Source of the DNA: Chrysaora quinquecirrha
Lineage: Eukaryota; Cnidaria; Scyphozoa; Semaeostomeae; Pelagiidae
DNA length: 64,000 bases
Assembly: GCA_014526335.1 (NCBI GenBank)
Contig: JACTAT010000021.1
Span: forward strand, 257,305-321,304
Direction: 5' to 3'
Below the pieces are notes generated by a model. The model was not told the DNA's origin. It did no database searches and worked only from the letters and a program-made list of their open reading frames with translations. The position numbers were made by a program, and so were the translations under genes. This document shows positions 53,728 through 64,000 of this stretch, one piece after another. Position 1 is the first letter of the stretch; every line of letters begins with the position of its first letter.

Positions 53728-56700
53728 ATGAGAACTTCGACGTTTATATTATGTTTATTTTTCATCGCGTTTCTCGGATTTTGCATGGTTTTTCTCATGA
53801 AGAACAAAGACTATTTTTCAAGCTTCGATTTCACATATGCGCCAGTAAGTAAACTTTAAATTTTGAATACAATTTTCTACCAAGAAAAACTAAACGAAAT
53901 AACTTCATATTTTACTGTCTAAAAGGGGTATTTAAGGAATTTAATTTAAGACTGAACAAATGCTCGCTAAAGTTCCTAGCTTAGGGAAACCTTCTGCTTT
54001 CGAGAGCACTGGGAATGGGAAAGTTCCAAAGCTTTCCTTTGAGGGCTGATTTTAGCGATCACAATCTGTGAAGAAAGAAAAGCTCGGCGGAGCTACAGTT
54101 GACTTCTGCTATCTCGAACTCTCAAGGGACACTGGAATTTGTTCGAGATAGCGAATGTTCGAAATAACGGATGCCCCATATAAATATAAGAAATTATAGT
54201 TTATAAGTCAGAAAAGGAACCCCTATTAACATGCAGGGTTACTGATCCAAAATTTCGTCAAACAAGTCAGTTATTTTTTACATAGGAGTCAAAGCTCTAC
54301 TTTCTGCCAGGAATTCCCTGTCAAGCTTCTGGCCTCCTACAGCATACTAACAAGGGGGGCCTGTCCCCCTTCCCTTCTATTGTTTTCGAGAATACCTTTT
54401 TAAAAAAGTAATAGAATTCCCGTCCTGTCAAGGTCACTCTTAGAAGCAGAATTTTGTTTTGAAGTCGAACTACACGTTTTTTATTCTATAAGAAAGTTTT
54501 TTTTTGGGCAGTATTGAAACTTTCTTAGACATTTCATGTTTTGTTGAGTACCAAAACTTTCTTGCGACTTTCTTAGCAAAAATTTTAGAATGCAGTATTT
54601 CTGCGAATGCACAGTTTAAGGCACTGTATACATTGCACGAATACCACGTTTTTCATTGAAAATAGCCATAAGACTCGTTTAATAGTAAGATGAACGACCG
54701 AACAGAAGAGCAAAAATAAGATACAGAACATTAAGGGTGAAAATATACAACAGAACTCTCTTAAGTTTCAAAGAATCCAGTATTAAACTTTCTTACGTTT
54801 TTAAGATGTTGAGCACTACTTCCTTATAAACCACTTTCTTATCAAAATAAAACGTGTAACAGACTAAAGGTTAAGGATTCAGTTGATTTCGGTGAACTGA
54901 GCTAGCCCCCTGATTTTCTCCATTTTTAAAGGCTCTTTTCGACTAGGCGATCAACCTTCGATTCAAACCCCATTGAATTCCGTTTACCTACTTTTCCAGC
55001 GGACTGACAATATTGAACAAGACGACAGCATGCTACAACAAATTGAAGACACAGAATGCAAGTTTGGCTTTGGGTTTTTACGCAAGTAAGTTTCTTACTT
55101 TCTGTCAGAACTTAGAGCACGTTTGAATTGGGTGTTTTCGCAATAGAACATTTCAACTAAGAGCCTCGTTGTCAAAAAATTGAAAATTAGGTCACAGAGA
55201 AATTGCGACTTCAGATTCGAATTCAGTACCTTCTTTTTAGTGTTGAGGTAAATTTTTACGCTTCTATTCCTTACGATGTTGATTCTATAGCGATTAAAAG
55301 TTTAAAAATTTAAAAGGGTTTTGACCGTGTAAAATGATTGAGGGTGTAAAATCTCACCCTCAGCGATTTTTCACGGTCAAATCCTTTATAGAATATCAAA
55401 CTTTTAACACCTATTAAATCAATATCTTAAGGACTAGAAGCATAAAACTTTGCCTTAACACTAAAAAGAAGGTGCTGAATTCGAGTCTGAAAACCAATAT
55501 TTCTCTATAACCCAATTTTCAATTTTTTTGAAAACGAGGCCCTTAGTTGAAATGGTCTAGACCTATTGTCTCTGTTTCAGATTAATTATGCGAGATCCAA
55601 AGCCGAAATCGAAAGTTGCTCTAGCCAACGCAGTTTCTGAGAGACCGATATCTGGCGCTTTGATTCAAGGTTCAATGTGCATCGATAGTATGGATGGCGT
55701 TGATGGTGATCGTGTCAGTTTGGGTGAATGTCATGGGCAAGGAAGAAACCAGGTGAGCATTTTGTTTTGATTTTACGCGGGAAAGCGCGCGAGTCCCGCG
55801 TGCGTGGGGGAATATTTCAAACCGAAGAGTCCTTGTGGGATTGTTTCAGACCGTGATTTCACAGATGCTAATAAATTTGCGGATGAATGCGGTATGAAAT
55901 GATGATGCTAATGAATAGGGTATGAAATGATGATGCTAATGAATACTGTATGAAATGATGATGCTAATGAATAGGGTATGAAATGATGATGCTAATGAAT
56001 AGGGTATGAAATGATGATGCTAATGAATACTGTATGAAATGATGATGCTAATGAATAGGGTATGAAATGATGATGCTAATGAATAGGGTATGAAATGATG
56101 ATGCTAATGAATACTGTATGAAATGATGATGCTAATGAATAGGGTATGAAATGATGATGCTAATGAATACTGTATGAAATGATGATGCTAATGAATAGGG
56201 TATGAAATGATGATGCTAATGAATAGGGTATGAAATGATGATGCTAATGAATACTGTATGAAATGATGATGCTAATGAATAGGGTATGAAATGATGATGC
56301 TAATGAATAGGGTATGAAATGATGATGCTAATGAATACTGTATGAAATGATGATGCTAATGAATAGGGTATGAAATGATGATGCTAATGAATAGGGTATG
56401 AAATGATGATGCTAATGAATACTGTATGAAATGATGATGCTAATGAATACTGTATGAAATGATGATGCTAATGAATACTGACTGAAATGAAGATGCTTAT
56501 AAACACGGTATGAAATGAAGATGCTGATGAATATGGTTTGAAATGAAGATGCTAATGAATACGGTATCAAATAAAGATGCTTATTAATACGGTATGAAAT
56601 AGGTATGAAATAAGGATGCTAACAAATATGTTAAGAAATGAAGATGCAAAGGAAAACGATATGAAATAAGGTGAGACGGTATTAATTTAATTAACGTGTA

Positions 56701-57799
56701 AGCGAATACGATATGAAATGAGAATGCTCATTTAGTTATTATGATATTACAAGCATTTACGATCAAAGTATCCACGTTCAACGATTTATCCCTATATTTT
56801 GCTTTTTTCAAAGGAATGGACTTTGACAAAGGACAATAAAATTCGAAGCGAAGGTCGTGGCTATTTATGTCTTGCTTGGAATCTCAAGAAAACTGACAGT
56901 TTATTCCTTCAGCGATGTAACTCAACTATTCCCAAACAAGTAAGGAATTTTTTCTAACGCTTTTGTTTTTATATTTTCTAGCGCACCTTTGGGGAGTACC
57001 AGGGAGCGCAAAGCTCGTTTCGCCACCCGCGCTTCGCGATCCCTGGGCAGAACCTTCGGACACCATCACCATCTAAGGGCTTTCAATTGGGGGTGACAAT
57101 GATCAATGTACCGGTGTACTGGGCGTTTTTGCAAGCCTACCGGTTAGTATTCGTGACAATGTACCGATGTACGGTTTTCAGGTATGCGCATGTGATGGCT
57201 TTGACTTTTCAAGTGTACCATGTACCGGTTTTTACCGTACTGGGCCGATTTTTAGCCTCTTGTACTGTGTACCGGGTCCTCTGTACCGGCGTACCAGGAA
57301 GCTGTCACCCCCACCTCCCCTTAACACTTCCACTTAAAATCAGAAGATCTCATTCGAATAAGCACCTCTATTGGATAAAAGGGAGACAATAAGAATTGCA
57401 CCTCTCTCTCTAGGTTTAGGAGGTTCTAGGTTTAGGTACTAAATCTTTCTAAAGGGAGGGGGCTCGTTTGACGGAGATACCAACTTAAATTCTGCCTGAA
57501 TTTAAATGTCATTTCAAAATTCCATCACCTTGAAATTAAGACTTCTAAAAATTAAATTTTAAGCAAAATTAAAGAAAATAAAATGTCGATTTTAATATCT
57601 GTCTTTTCTTTAATAGAAATGGTTATTTAATGTTGCAAAAGGAACATTCATAGCCGCAGCGAGTCCAAAATTTTGCGTCCAAAATATTCGCACCAGAGTT
57701 TTACTTACAAAATGCAACCCAAACATATTAAATCAAAAGTGGAATTTCATAATGACTGAAGTATTAAATATAAAACTACAAGCTCAAAATCATGACTAA
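53728..57799 (+). CDS. Type II membrane protein with a GALNT-like ricin-type beta-trefoil lectin domain, no catalytic domain
   Basis: Five exons join in frame to 227 codons plus TAA: 53728-53844, 55000-55085, 55581-55752, 56814-56939 and 57617-57799. Residues about 5-24 (TFILCLFFIAFLGFCMVFLM) form one membrane anchor with a short Arg-containing N-terminus, as in Golgi type II proteins. After a linker of about 70 residues comes a beta-trefoil. Its three repeats are MCIDS..CHGQGRNQEW, YLCLAW..CNSTIPKQKW and FCVQN..CNPNILNQKW, with three QxW motifs. The closest resemblance is to the C-terminal lectin domain of polypeptide GalNAc-transferases, but there is no room for a transferase domain. Each of the last two repeats is its own exon, with phase-0 introns right after the Q of QxW. 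The CLD carbohydrate motif is kept as CID in repeat 1 and lost in repeats 2 and 3. A paralogue lies tail-to-tail at 58089-62355. Confidence 0.82.
54473..54856. mobile_element. TA-flanked MITE, AAGAAAGTT subfamily, copy 2
   Basis: Starts CACGTTTTTTATTCTATAAG and ends CTTATCAAAATAAAACGTG with TA on both sides. Its interior matches 15161-15538 in reverse orientation. It lies in intron 1 of the lectin gene. Confidence 0.75.
55150..55560. mobile_element. MITE with AAGGGCCTCGTT ends, copy 2
   Basis: The left TTTCAACTAAGAGCCTCGTT and the right AACGAGGCCCTTAGTTGAAA are inverted. The core matches 51331-51727. It ends about 20 bases before exon 3 of the lectin gene. Confidence 0.7.
55890..56485 (+). 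repeat. 28-bp minisatellite with ordered variants, lectin intron 3
   Basis: About 21 units of GGGTATGAAATGATGATGCTAATGAATA type. Units start either AGGG or ACTG in a regular order (see findings). Degenerate units continue to about 56720. Confidence 0.92.
57089..57312. mobile_element. Short TIR element with a GTACCGG core
   Basis: The ends GGGGGTGACA and TGTCACCCCC are inverted. The core is a decayed TGTACCGGTGTAC repeat. No target duplication is clear. It lies in the last intron of the plus-strand lectin gene. Confidence 0.55.
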
Positions 57800-58088
57800 A
57801 CATGGAATATAAATATCGATAAACTTGTGATACAAAATGGAATTTAACAAGCAGTCTCTAGATAAAGTTCATAAGGTCTGACGCCATCTTTGATGAATTC
57901 AGTGAAAATGGCATGGCTTAAACCACGTGGTACATTTCCATTGTGAAATGATGGGTTCTGATTGGCTCAGGGCTCAGGCTTCAACAGAAGACCTGCAGAC
58001 TGTTGGATGGCCAGAAAGGACTCCGTTATAAAATTGTAAATAAAGTTCTAGATTAAAATTATTTATAAAAAATGTTCGCTCTAACTAA

Positions 58089-61000
58089 TTATCCGTTTAT
58101 TTTCCATTTCTGAGTGTTTGAAGACCGGTCGCATTTCCTGACAGATAGTCCAGTGGCATCTTCGGAGTCCAAACAAAATTTCGTTCCAGAAAGTATTAAG
58201 GATTCGCTTTCATATTCCCAGCGCTGAAAGTAACAAAAAAATCAGCAAACTTGCGAGGCTTGGATACACTCTTTGATGTAAGAACTAGTATATATTTGGA
58301 CTGAAATTGGCTAAAGTATTTTCCTGTTTTCAAGCTAGAAATGTTCTTTTATCTAATGTCAATTCATCCGTTTCTACTTTCTTAGGCCCTCACTGTTTAA
58401 TAAATTTTTGCCAAATGCAAAGCCCCCCGGGCCCGGGCGGTTACTTCATTGTTCGACATACTAGACGTGCCGCCCAGGTTTTCCAAACCCATCCATGTCT
58501 AACATAAAATTAGCTATTCCTGCTGACCCATGTATAGAAAAACAGTGAAATTTTTTGCCCATTTATAACAATATATCTAAAATTTAAGTGCTCATTTTAA
58601 GCGCCGCTTAGCACCTGAGGTAACCCTTAATATTGTGAAAAGGCTTTTGTGCTAATAACAAGACGCATTTAACCGATTTCCACCATTACAGTACACGCTT
58701 TTTTATAAGGAACCACTTTATAAGGAACCTACATGTAGAACGCCCGAAAATTTAAAGAACTTATACTACTAGAGAGAAAATAACTAACGAACTTTTTATT
58801 GTTGAATAGTTTTATCACTGCAAATAATCAAGAATTAGAAAGCCGGTTCCATTCATTTGCAGTCGAAAATCACATAAATTGTACATTAAGCATGTATCCA
58901 ATGTTTCCTCAAGTATTCTCGAGCTCTGCTTACATGCAAGTGTCTCTCTTTTATTGTTGAGACCACTGTATGTGCAGTTAAAATTAAGGAACTATTAAGG
59001 AACTTTTGGAACTACAATTGCCTCCAAAGAGGTCCAAAAATAAGGAACTCTAAGAACTAGGCCTTGAGGTAGGTTCCTTATAAAAAAAAGCGTGTAAGTT
59101 GACTCTAAATAAAGAAAATTATAGTCAGGTCTTCTAAAGTAACCCATCTCAAAGTATGTATGCTTAGATTAGACTACCCATGTTTAGAAATTCTTTACGG
59201 AAAACCAACCCATATATAGGAAAATTGAGAATGGAAAATACTACCCATTTGGGCGGCACGTCTAGTATACTGAACAATGGAAGTACACCCCCGGGGCAAG
59301 GGCTATTATTTCAAATATCTGTACAAAAGGTACATAAATCCGAAAGTTGTAGTTTGTTTCCTCAATTTTAAATGAAAAAGATAAGAAAACAAAGAGTTGT
59401 AAAATGAAATATTAAGTAACCTACTTGCTCTTCTACTTTGACATCACATTCTTGCAAAAGGACAAAATTGATTCCATCTCGTTTGGATGGTCCTTGGATG
59501 CATACATTGTTATTTTTTAGTAAATTCTTCTTCGTGAAAAACCAGTACTATATAAAAAAAAAACAAATACACAAGGCGATAAATTTTGCAACAAGGAAAA
59601 AGACTGATAAATAGCCTAGCTTACCCCTGGCCTATTTCATATTAAATCAATTATTTCATTTAAAAATTCAGAGTCAAATTCAGAATTCAGAGGTAATATG
59701 TATTAGGGTAGTGGCCACTTTAAAAATGTAGGGATTTGGAATGTGTCCCACACGTTGGTCAAATGTTGTCCCAATGCACGATTTGCTAGCTTTGAATAGA
59801 CCCCAACTCTGTTTCCCATAGACGTCCTCGACTATTGGAGACGATTCCCCACGTTTTTTTTATAAGAGCAACCTTTATAAGAAACACCAGGCTGAAATTT
59901 GGGTCAACATTTTTTGCTATCTCAGTATTTGAGATACGCAAAAGCAAAATTCACCAGCGTAAAGCCCTTGCCCCGAAACGCATTTTAAACATGTTTTCGA
60001 GAAGGGTAGGGGTGACAACTTAGTGAAAATCGCTTCAAAAGTAAGAAACAGGCAGGCTGAAATCGAAGCCAAGTGTTGACCGTAATAATGAAAGAAAAGA
60101 AATCGTGTATATTTTGAAGATGCGTGTCCATCTATTTTGAAGTTGTCTCGAACGGTCCCAGACGGTCGGGAATTTTTGAAACAAATGTGAACTTGAAATT
60201 CATGTTTTCTGCGACATTGGGGATTGTCTTCGACTTCTAACTCATTGCCAAACAAAAAACCTGTTGAATGCGGATTGAGAAGCCATTCCGTTAGTCTTCA
60301 GGGCTTTCTGAAAGAATCGGGTACAATGCTTTGCTTCTTTCGGCTTGATAATTCTTTCTGCTAAAGGTTACAGTCGACGAACTAATATCATTAGTTTATT
60401 TCGCAGAAAGTTCGAATTAAAAAGGTTTTTTCCCCAGGGTACTGCCAAAAATGTTGAATAACGGAAGGTTCAAACCATCTCAGTATAGAGATTCGAATTG
60501 AAGGGGCTTTTATAGAGGGGTTTGTTTGGGGTTTTTCAACTGGCCTGGGATCTCGTTAGATGTAAAAGTTTGAATTACACAAGTTCGAAATAGACTGAGT
60601 TGACTGTATGAGAAAAAGAGACAAAAGTAACAAAACGGAAGATTTTCCCAAACTTTGCTGCCTGTTTACGGATGAAAACGTGTTCCCTTGAAACAAGGTA
60701 TTAAAGGTATTTTCGGAACCAGGAAGTTAAGTTTTCAGACGGCCGGTGATGCCAAATTGCCCGATTACACGCTTTTTATTTTATAAGGAACCACTTTATA
60801 AGGAACCTACATGTAGAAGGCCTGAAAATTTAAAGAACTTATACTACTAAAGGGAAAATCTCTAAGGAACTTTTCATTGTTGAATATTTTATATTTTTAT
60901 CACTGCAAACAATCCAGAATTAGAAAGCCCGTTCCATTCATTTGCAGTGGAAAATCACATAAATTGTACTTTACGCATTTATTGAGTAGTCTCGAGCTTT

Positions 61001-62355
61001 GCTTACATGCAAATGTCTCTGTACGGTAGTCATTAAACTGTATGTGCAGTTAAAATTAGAACTATTAAGGAACTTTTGGAACTACAATCGTCTCAAAAGA
61101 GGTCAAAAAATAAGGAGCTTTAAGAACTAGGCCTTGAGCTAGGTTCTTTATAAAAAAGCGTGTATTGCACAAGCACAGCTTCTAGACACGTAACGAACAT
61201 TAACTGACAAAGTTTTGCTAGGGGAAATTTTTGCTTCAATTGCTTATTCATAAATTCTGAAGCTTTAAAATTTGGGAGCCGAAACATGAAAAAGGGACAT
61301 TCTTGTTTTCAGTATCCATGAATTCCAGCTTACATATCGCTGATTTGTCTACCGTATAATTGTACATTCTTTGTTAATTAGCCCCACCCCTTACATCTAG
61401 CCATACCCCTAACCCTTTTGCTAACCACAAACATCGCAGACGATGGTTTTTGCTTAGGTGTGACTTCTCTTTCTCATCTTTCTCTGGCCTCTCTTTCTAG
61501 TCTTGTGTAATACTGTGAATACCTATTTCTCAATGCTCAAATCAGCCAAGGAACTTTTTAGATGAATGTTCCGGCAACTTATCGGAACATTTTAAGAGCA
61601 AAACAACATCCGTTTTCTTGGGGTACGATTGACAGAAGGTTCCAGAAATTGTGTCAGATGACCAAAGTGGACACGTATAAAAGCCAAGGCTGCGAATTTC
61701 TACGCACTCAAGAAGCTTTCTTGCAAGTTGCAGGTTCACAGCACAATCGTCGTCGGATTTCAAAGTTGTTCTTAATTTCACAAGGTACGTATGACTCTTT
61801 CATCTTTATGGCGTATCCTTTAAGTCTCTTGTATGCCTGTCCTGTTTTTCATGGTTTCGCAGACATCGAAAACAAATTTTTTCGTCATCTCTCGTGTACT
61901 GTATTTTGCCACTGCAGACTGAAGGTTTTCGCAGAGTCGACGGAGACATTCAAGAACGATTTTTACTTTTTTAAAGAACCTAGCTCAAGGTCTAGTTCCT
62001 AAATATCCTCATTTTTGGACCGCTTTATTGAGTTACAGTACCAAACGTTCCTTAATAGTAAAGCTTGGTGGTGTGGATACTAAAAGAAATCACAGATGCC
62101 AAAAATGATGCTTAAACCTAGAAGAACTTTAGTAGCTTACTTTGCTGGCTGTTTATGACTGATATTATGCTTAGTAATATTGAGGCAATAGTCTGAATAT
62201 GATAACATGAACTTTCATGAAGCATGTGATGTTTTCTGTGAATATATGTCTTCCTCACCTGATTCCTTCCAAGTCCATGGCATTTAAAAAGACCAACTCT
62301 CTCTCCTTGCTTATGTTCTAAAGTATCCAAACACATTTCACCTTGTTTTACCTCG
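58089..62355 (-). CDS. Second GALNT-like beta-trefoil lectin gene (3' three exons; 5' part outside window)
   Basis: Three minus-strand exons read in frame: 62355-62259, 59547-59425 and 58223-58089 (TAA). They encode one complete trefoil: GEMCLDTLEH..KCHGLGRNQYW, VCIQGPSKRDG..QECDVKVEEQRW and FCLDSEDATG..KCDRSSNTQKW, again three QxW motifs. Two CLD motifs are intact (repeats 1 and 3). Intron positions are the same as in the plus-strand neighbour, phase 0 right after the Q of QxW. Upstream exons would lie beyond the 356-bp satellite and beyond base 64000, so it cannot be told whether this is a full GalNAc-transferase or another catalytic-less lectin. Only 289 bases separate the two stop codons. 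Confidence 0.8.
58694..59094. mobile_element. TA-flanked MITE, GGAAC subfamily, copy 1
   Basis: Starts CACGCTTTTTTATAAGGAAC and ends GTTCCTTATAAAAAAAAGCGTG, with TA on both sides. It is about 85% similar to 60768-61162. It lies in an intron of the minus-strand lectin gene. Confidence 0.8.
60371..60613. mobile_element. Tc1/mariner-like MITE with ACAGTCGAC ends
   Basis: The left ACAGTCGACGAAC and the right GAGTTGACTGT are inverted. The interior has TTCGAATT and GTTCGAAATA words, which also occur near 54100-54180. Confidence 0.5.
60768..61162. mobile_element. TA-flanked MITE, GGAAC subfamily, copy 2
   Basis: Starts CACGCTTTTTATTTTATAAG and ends CTTTATAAAAAAGCGTG with TA on both sides. Same family as 58694-59094. 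Confidence 0.8.
61163..62258. other. Intron of the minus-strand lectin gene
   Basis: An open frame at 61562-62002 on the plus strand has no recognisable domain. A diverged half of the GGAAC MITE (AAAGAACCTAGCTCAAGG, CGTTCCTTAATAG) lies at about 61960-62070. Nothing else was recognised. Confidence 0.4.
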
Positions 62356-62389
62356 CTAAAAGAACAAATGTTAGAATAATGATCATGCT

Positions 62390-64000
62390 GATGATGATGA
62401 TGATGATGATGATAATGAAGAAGATGAAAATGGTGGTGGTGGTGGTGGTGATGATGATGAAGACTGAAATTTTGATCATGGTAATGGTCATGGAAATGAT
62501 CACAATGATGATAATGATTATGAAGATTATCATTATGATTCTGGTGGTGCAGATGATATGGTGGTTATGATGATGTTGATGAAAGTGGTGGTGATGATTA
62601 TTATGATTATGATGATGATGATGATTATGATTGTGATTACGATGATAATGATGATGGTGACAAAGAAGATGAAGGTGATGATGGTGGTGGAGATGATTAT
62701 GATGATGATGATGACAAAGAAGATGATGATGATGATGATGATGATGATGTCGATGATAATGATGATGAAGATAATGAAGAAGATGCAAATGGTGCTGGTG
62801 GTTGTGATGATGAAGAAGACTATAATGTTGATCATGGTAATGGTCATGGTAATGATCACAATGATGATAATGATTATGAAGATTATCATTATGATTCTGG
62901 TGGTGCAGATGATATGGTGGTTATGATGATGTTGATGAAAGTGGTGGTGATGATTATTATGATTATGATGATGATGATGATTATGATTGTGATTACGATG
63001 ATAATGATGATGATGACAAAGAAGATGAAGGTGATGATGGTGGTGGAGATGATTATGATGATGATGATGACAAAGAAGATGATGATGATGATGATGATGA
63101 TGATGTCGATGATAATGATGATGAAGATAATGAAGAAGATGCAAATGGTGCTGGTGGTTGTGATGATGAAGAAGACTATAATGTTGATCATGGTAATAGT
63201 CATGGTAATGATCACAATGATGATAATGATTATGAAGATTATCATTATGATTCTGGTGGTGCAGATGATATGGTGGTTATGATGATGTTGATGAAAGTGG
63301 TGGTGATGATTATTATGATTATGATGATGATGATGATTATGATTGTGATTACGATGATAATGATGATGGTGACAAAGAAGATGAAGGTGATGATGGTGGT
63401 GGAGATGATTATGATGATGATGATGACAAAGAAGATGATGATGATGATGATGATGATGATGTCGATGATAATGATGATGAAGATAATGAAGAAGATGCAA
63501 ATGGTGCTGGTGGTTGTGATGATGAAGAAGACTATAATGTTGATCATGGTAATGGTCATGGTAATGATCACAATGATGATAATGATTATGAAGATTATCA
63601 TTATGATTCTGGTGGTGCAGATGATATGGTGGTTATGATGATGTTGATGAAAGTGGTGGTGATGATTATTATGATTATGATGATGATGATGATTATGATT
63701 GTGATTACGATGATAATGATGATGATGACAAAGAAGATGAAGGTGATGATGGTGGTGGAGATGATTATGATGATGATGATGACAAAGAAGATGATGATGA
63801 TGATGATGATGATGATGTCGATGATAATGATGATGAAGATAATGAAGAAGATGCAAATGGTGCTGGTGGTTGTGATGATGATGAAGACTGAAATGTTGAT
63901 CATGGTAATGGTCATGGAAATGATCACAATGACGATAATGATTATGAAGATTCTCATTATGATTCTGGTGGTGCAGGTGATGATATGGAGGGTATGATGA
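62390..64000. repeat. 356-bp GAT-rich satellite, four units, running off the window
   Basis: The marker ATGGTGGTTATGATGATG recurs at 62558, 62914, 63270 and 63626, exactly 356 bp apart, and a changed copy starts near 63985. Units are built of GAT, GGT and GAA triplets. Long poly-His/Ile and poly-Met frames on both strands come from the composition and are not genes. Confidence 0.95.

Noticed and set aside
61562..62002. 146-codon plus-strand frame
   Set aside because: It lies inside an intron of the minus-strand lectin gene, runs into a MITE remnant at its end, and shows no domain or splice logic.
62348..63997. Long poly-His/Ile and poly-Met open frames on both strands
   Set aside because: They follow exactly from GAT/GGT triplet satellites, repeat every 356 bp and exist on both strands; no gene signals.

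Overview
The window reads as animal (metazoan) nuclear DNA. Its genes are split by many short introns with GT..AG borders, the products are standard metazoan proteins, and the space between them is packed with transposons and their remnants. The repeat types (hAT-, PIF/Harbinger- and CACTA-like elements, TA-flanked MITEs, a gypsy element, LINE fragments, GAT-rich microsatellites) and the gene structures suggest an early-branching invertebrate such as a cnidarian or sponge. That placement is an inference. I saw no bacterial features, no CRISPR and no complete tRNA or rRNA gene.

Genes in order. Branched-chain 2-oxo acid dehydrogenase E1 alpha (BCKDHA, minus strand, 9 exons visible, C-terminus cut by the window start) stands head-to-head with the exosome subunit RRP46/EXOSC5 (plus). 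These are followed by a Speedy/RINGO CDK activator (plus, 308 aa) and a short 160-aa STN1, the CST telomere OB-fold subunit (plus). From about 19.2 to 43.1 kb I found no confident host gene. AHSA1, the HSP90 co-chaperone (plus, 12 exons, 341 aa), follows. The last genes are a tail-to-tail pair of beta-trefoil (ricin-type, GalNAc-transferase-like) lectin genes: a complete 227-aa type II membrane protein with no catalytic domain (plus), and a paralogue (minus) whose 5' part lies behind the satellite at the window end.

Mobile DNA. A structurally intact gypsy-type LTR retrotransposon (29699-36795, minus) has gag and pol ORFs joined by a canonical -1 slippery heptamer. It sits inside a hAT-like element with a perfect 8-bp target duplication, which sits inside another hAT-like element. 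A small non-coding LTR element (22525-24614) has two 742-bp LTRs that look identical. A 1.74-kb CACTA-like element covers 26178-27917. Two Harbinger MITEs with TTA/TAA duplications, at least seven TA-flanked MITEs of about 400 bp, several foldback families and LINE 3' fragments fill introns and gaps. Satellites include a 356-bp GAT-rich unit ordered as a 712-bp dimer at the right end, and a 28-bp minisatellite with a three-unit pattern inside a lectin intron.

The genes do not form a pathway. BCKDHA-EXOSC5 is the one neighbour relationship that looks ancient. The lectin pair looks like a local inverted duplication. All exon calls were made by eye from reading frame, splice sites and remembered family motifs; no search was run.
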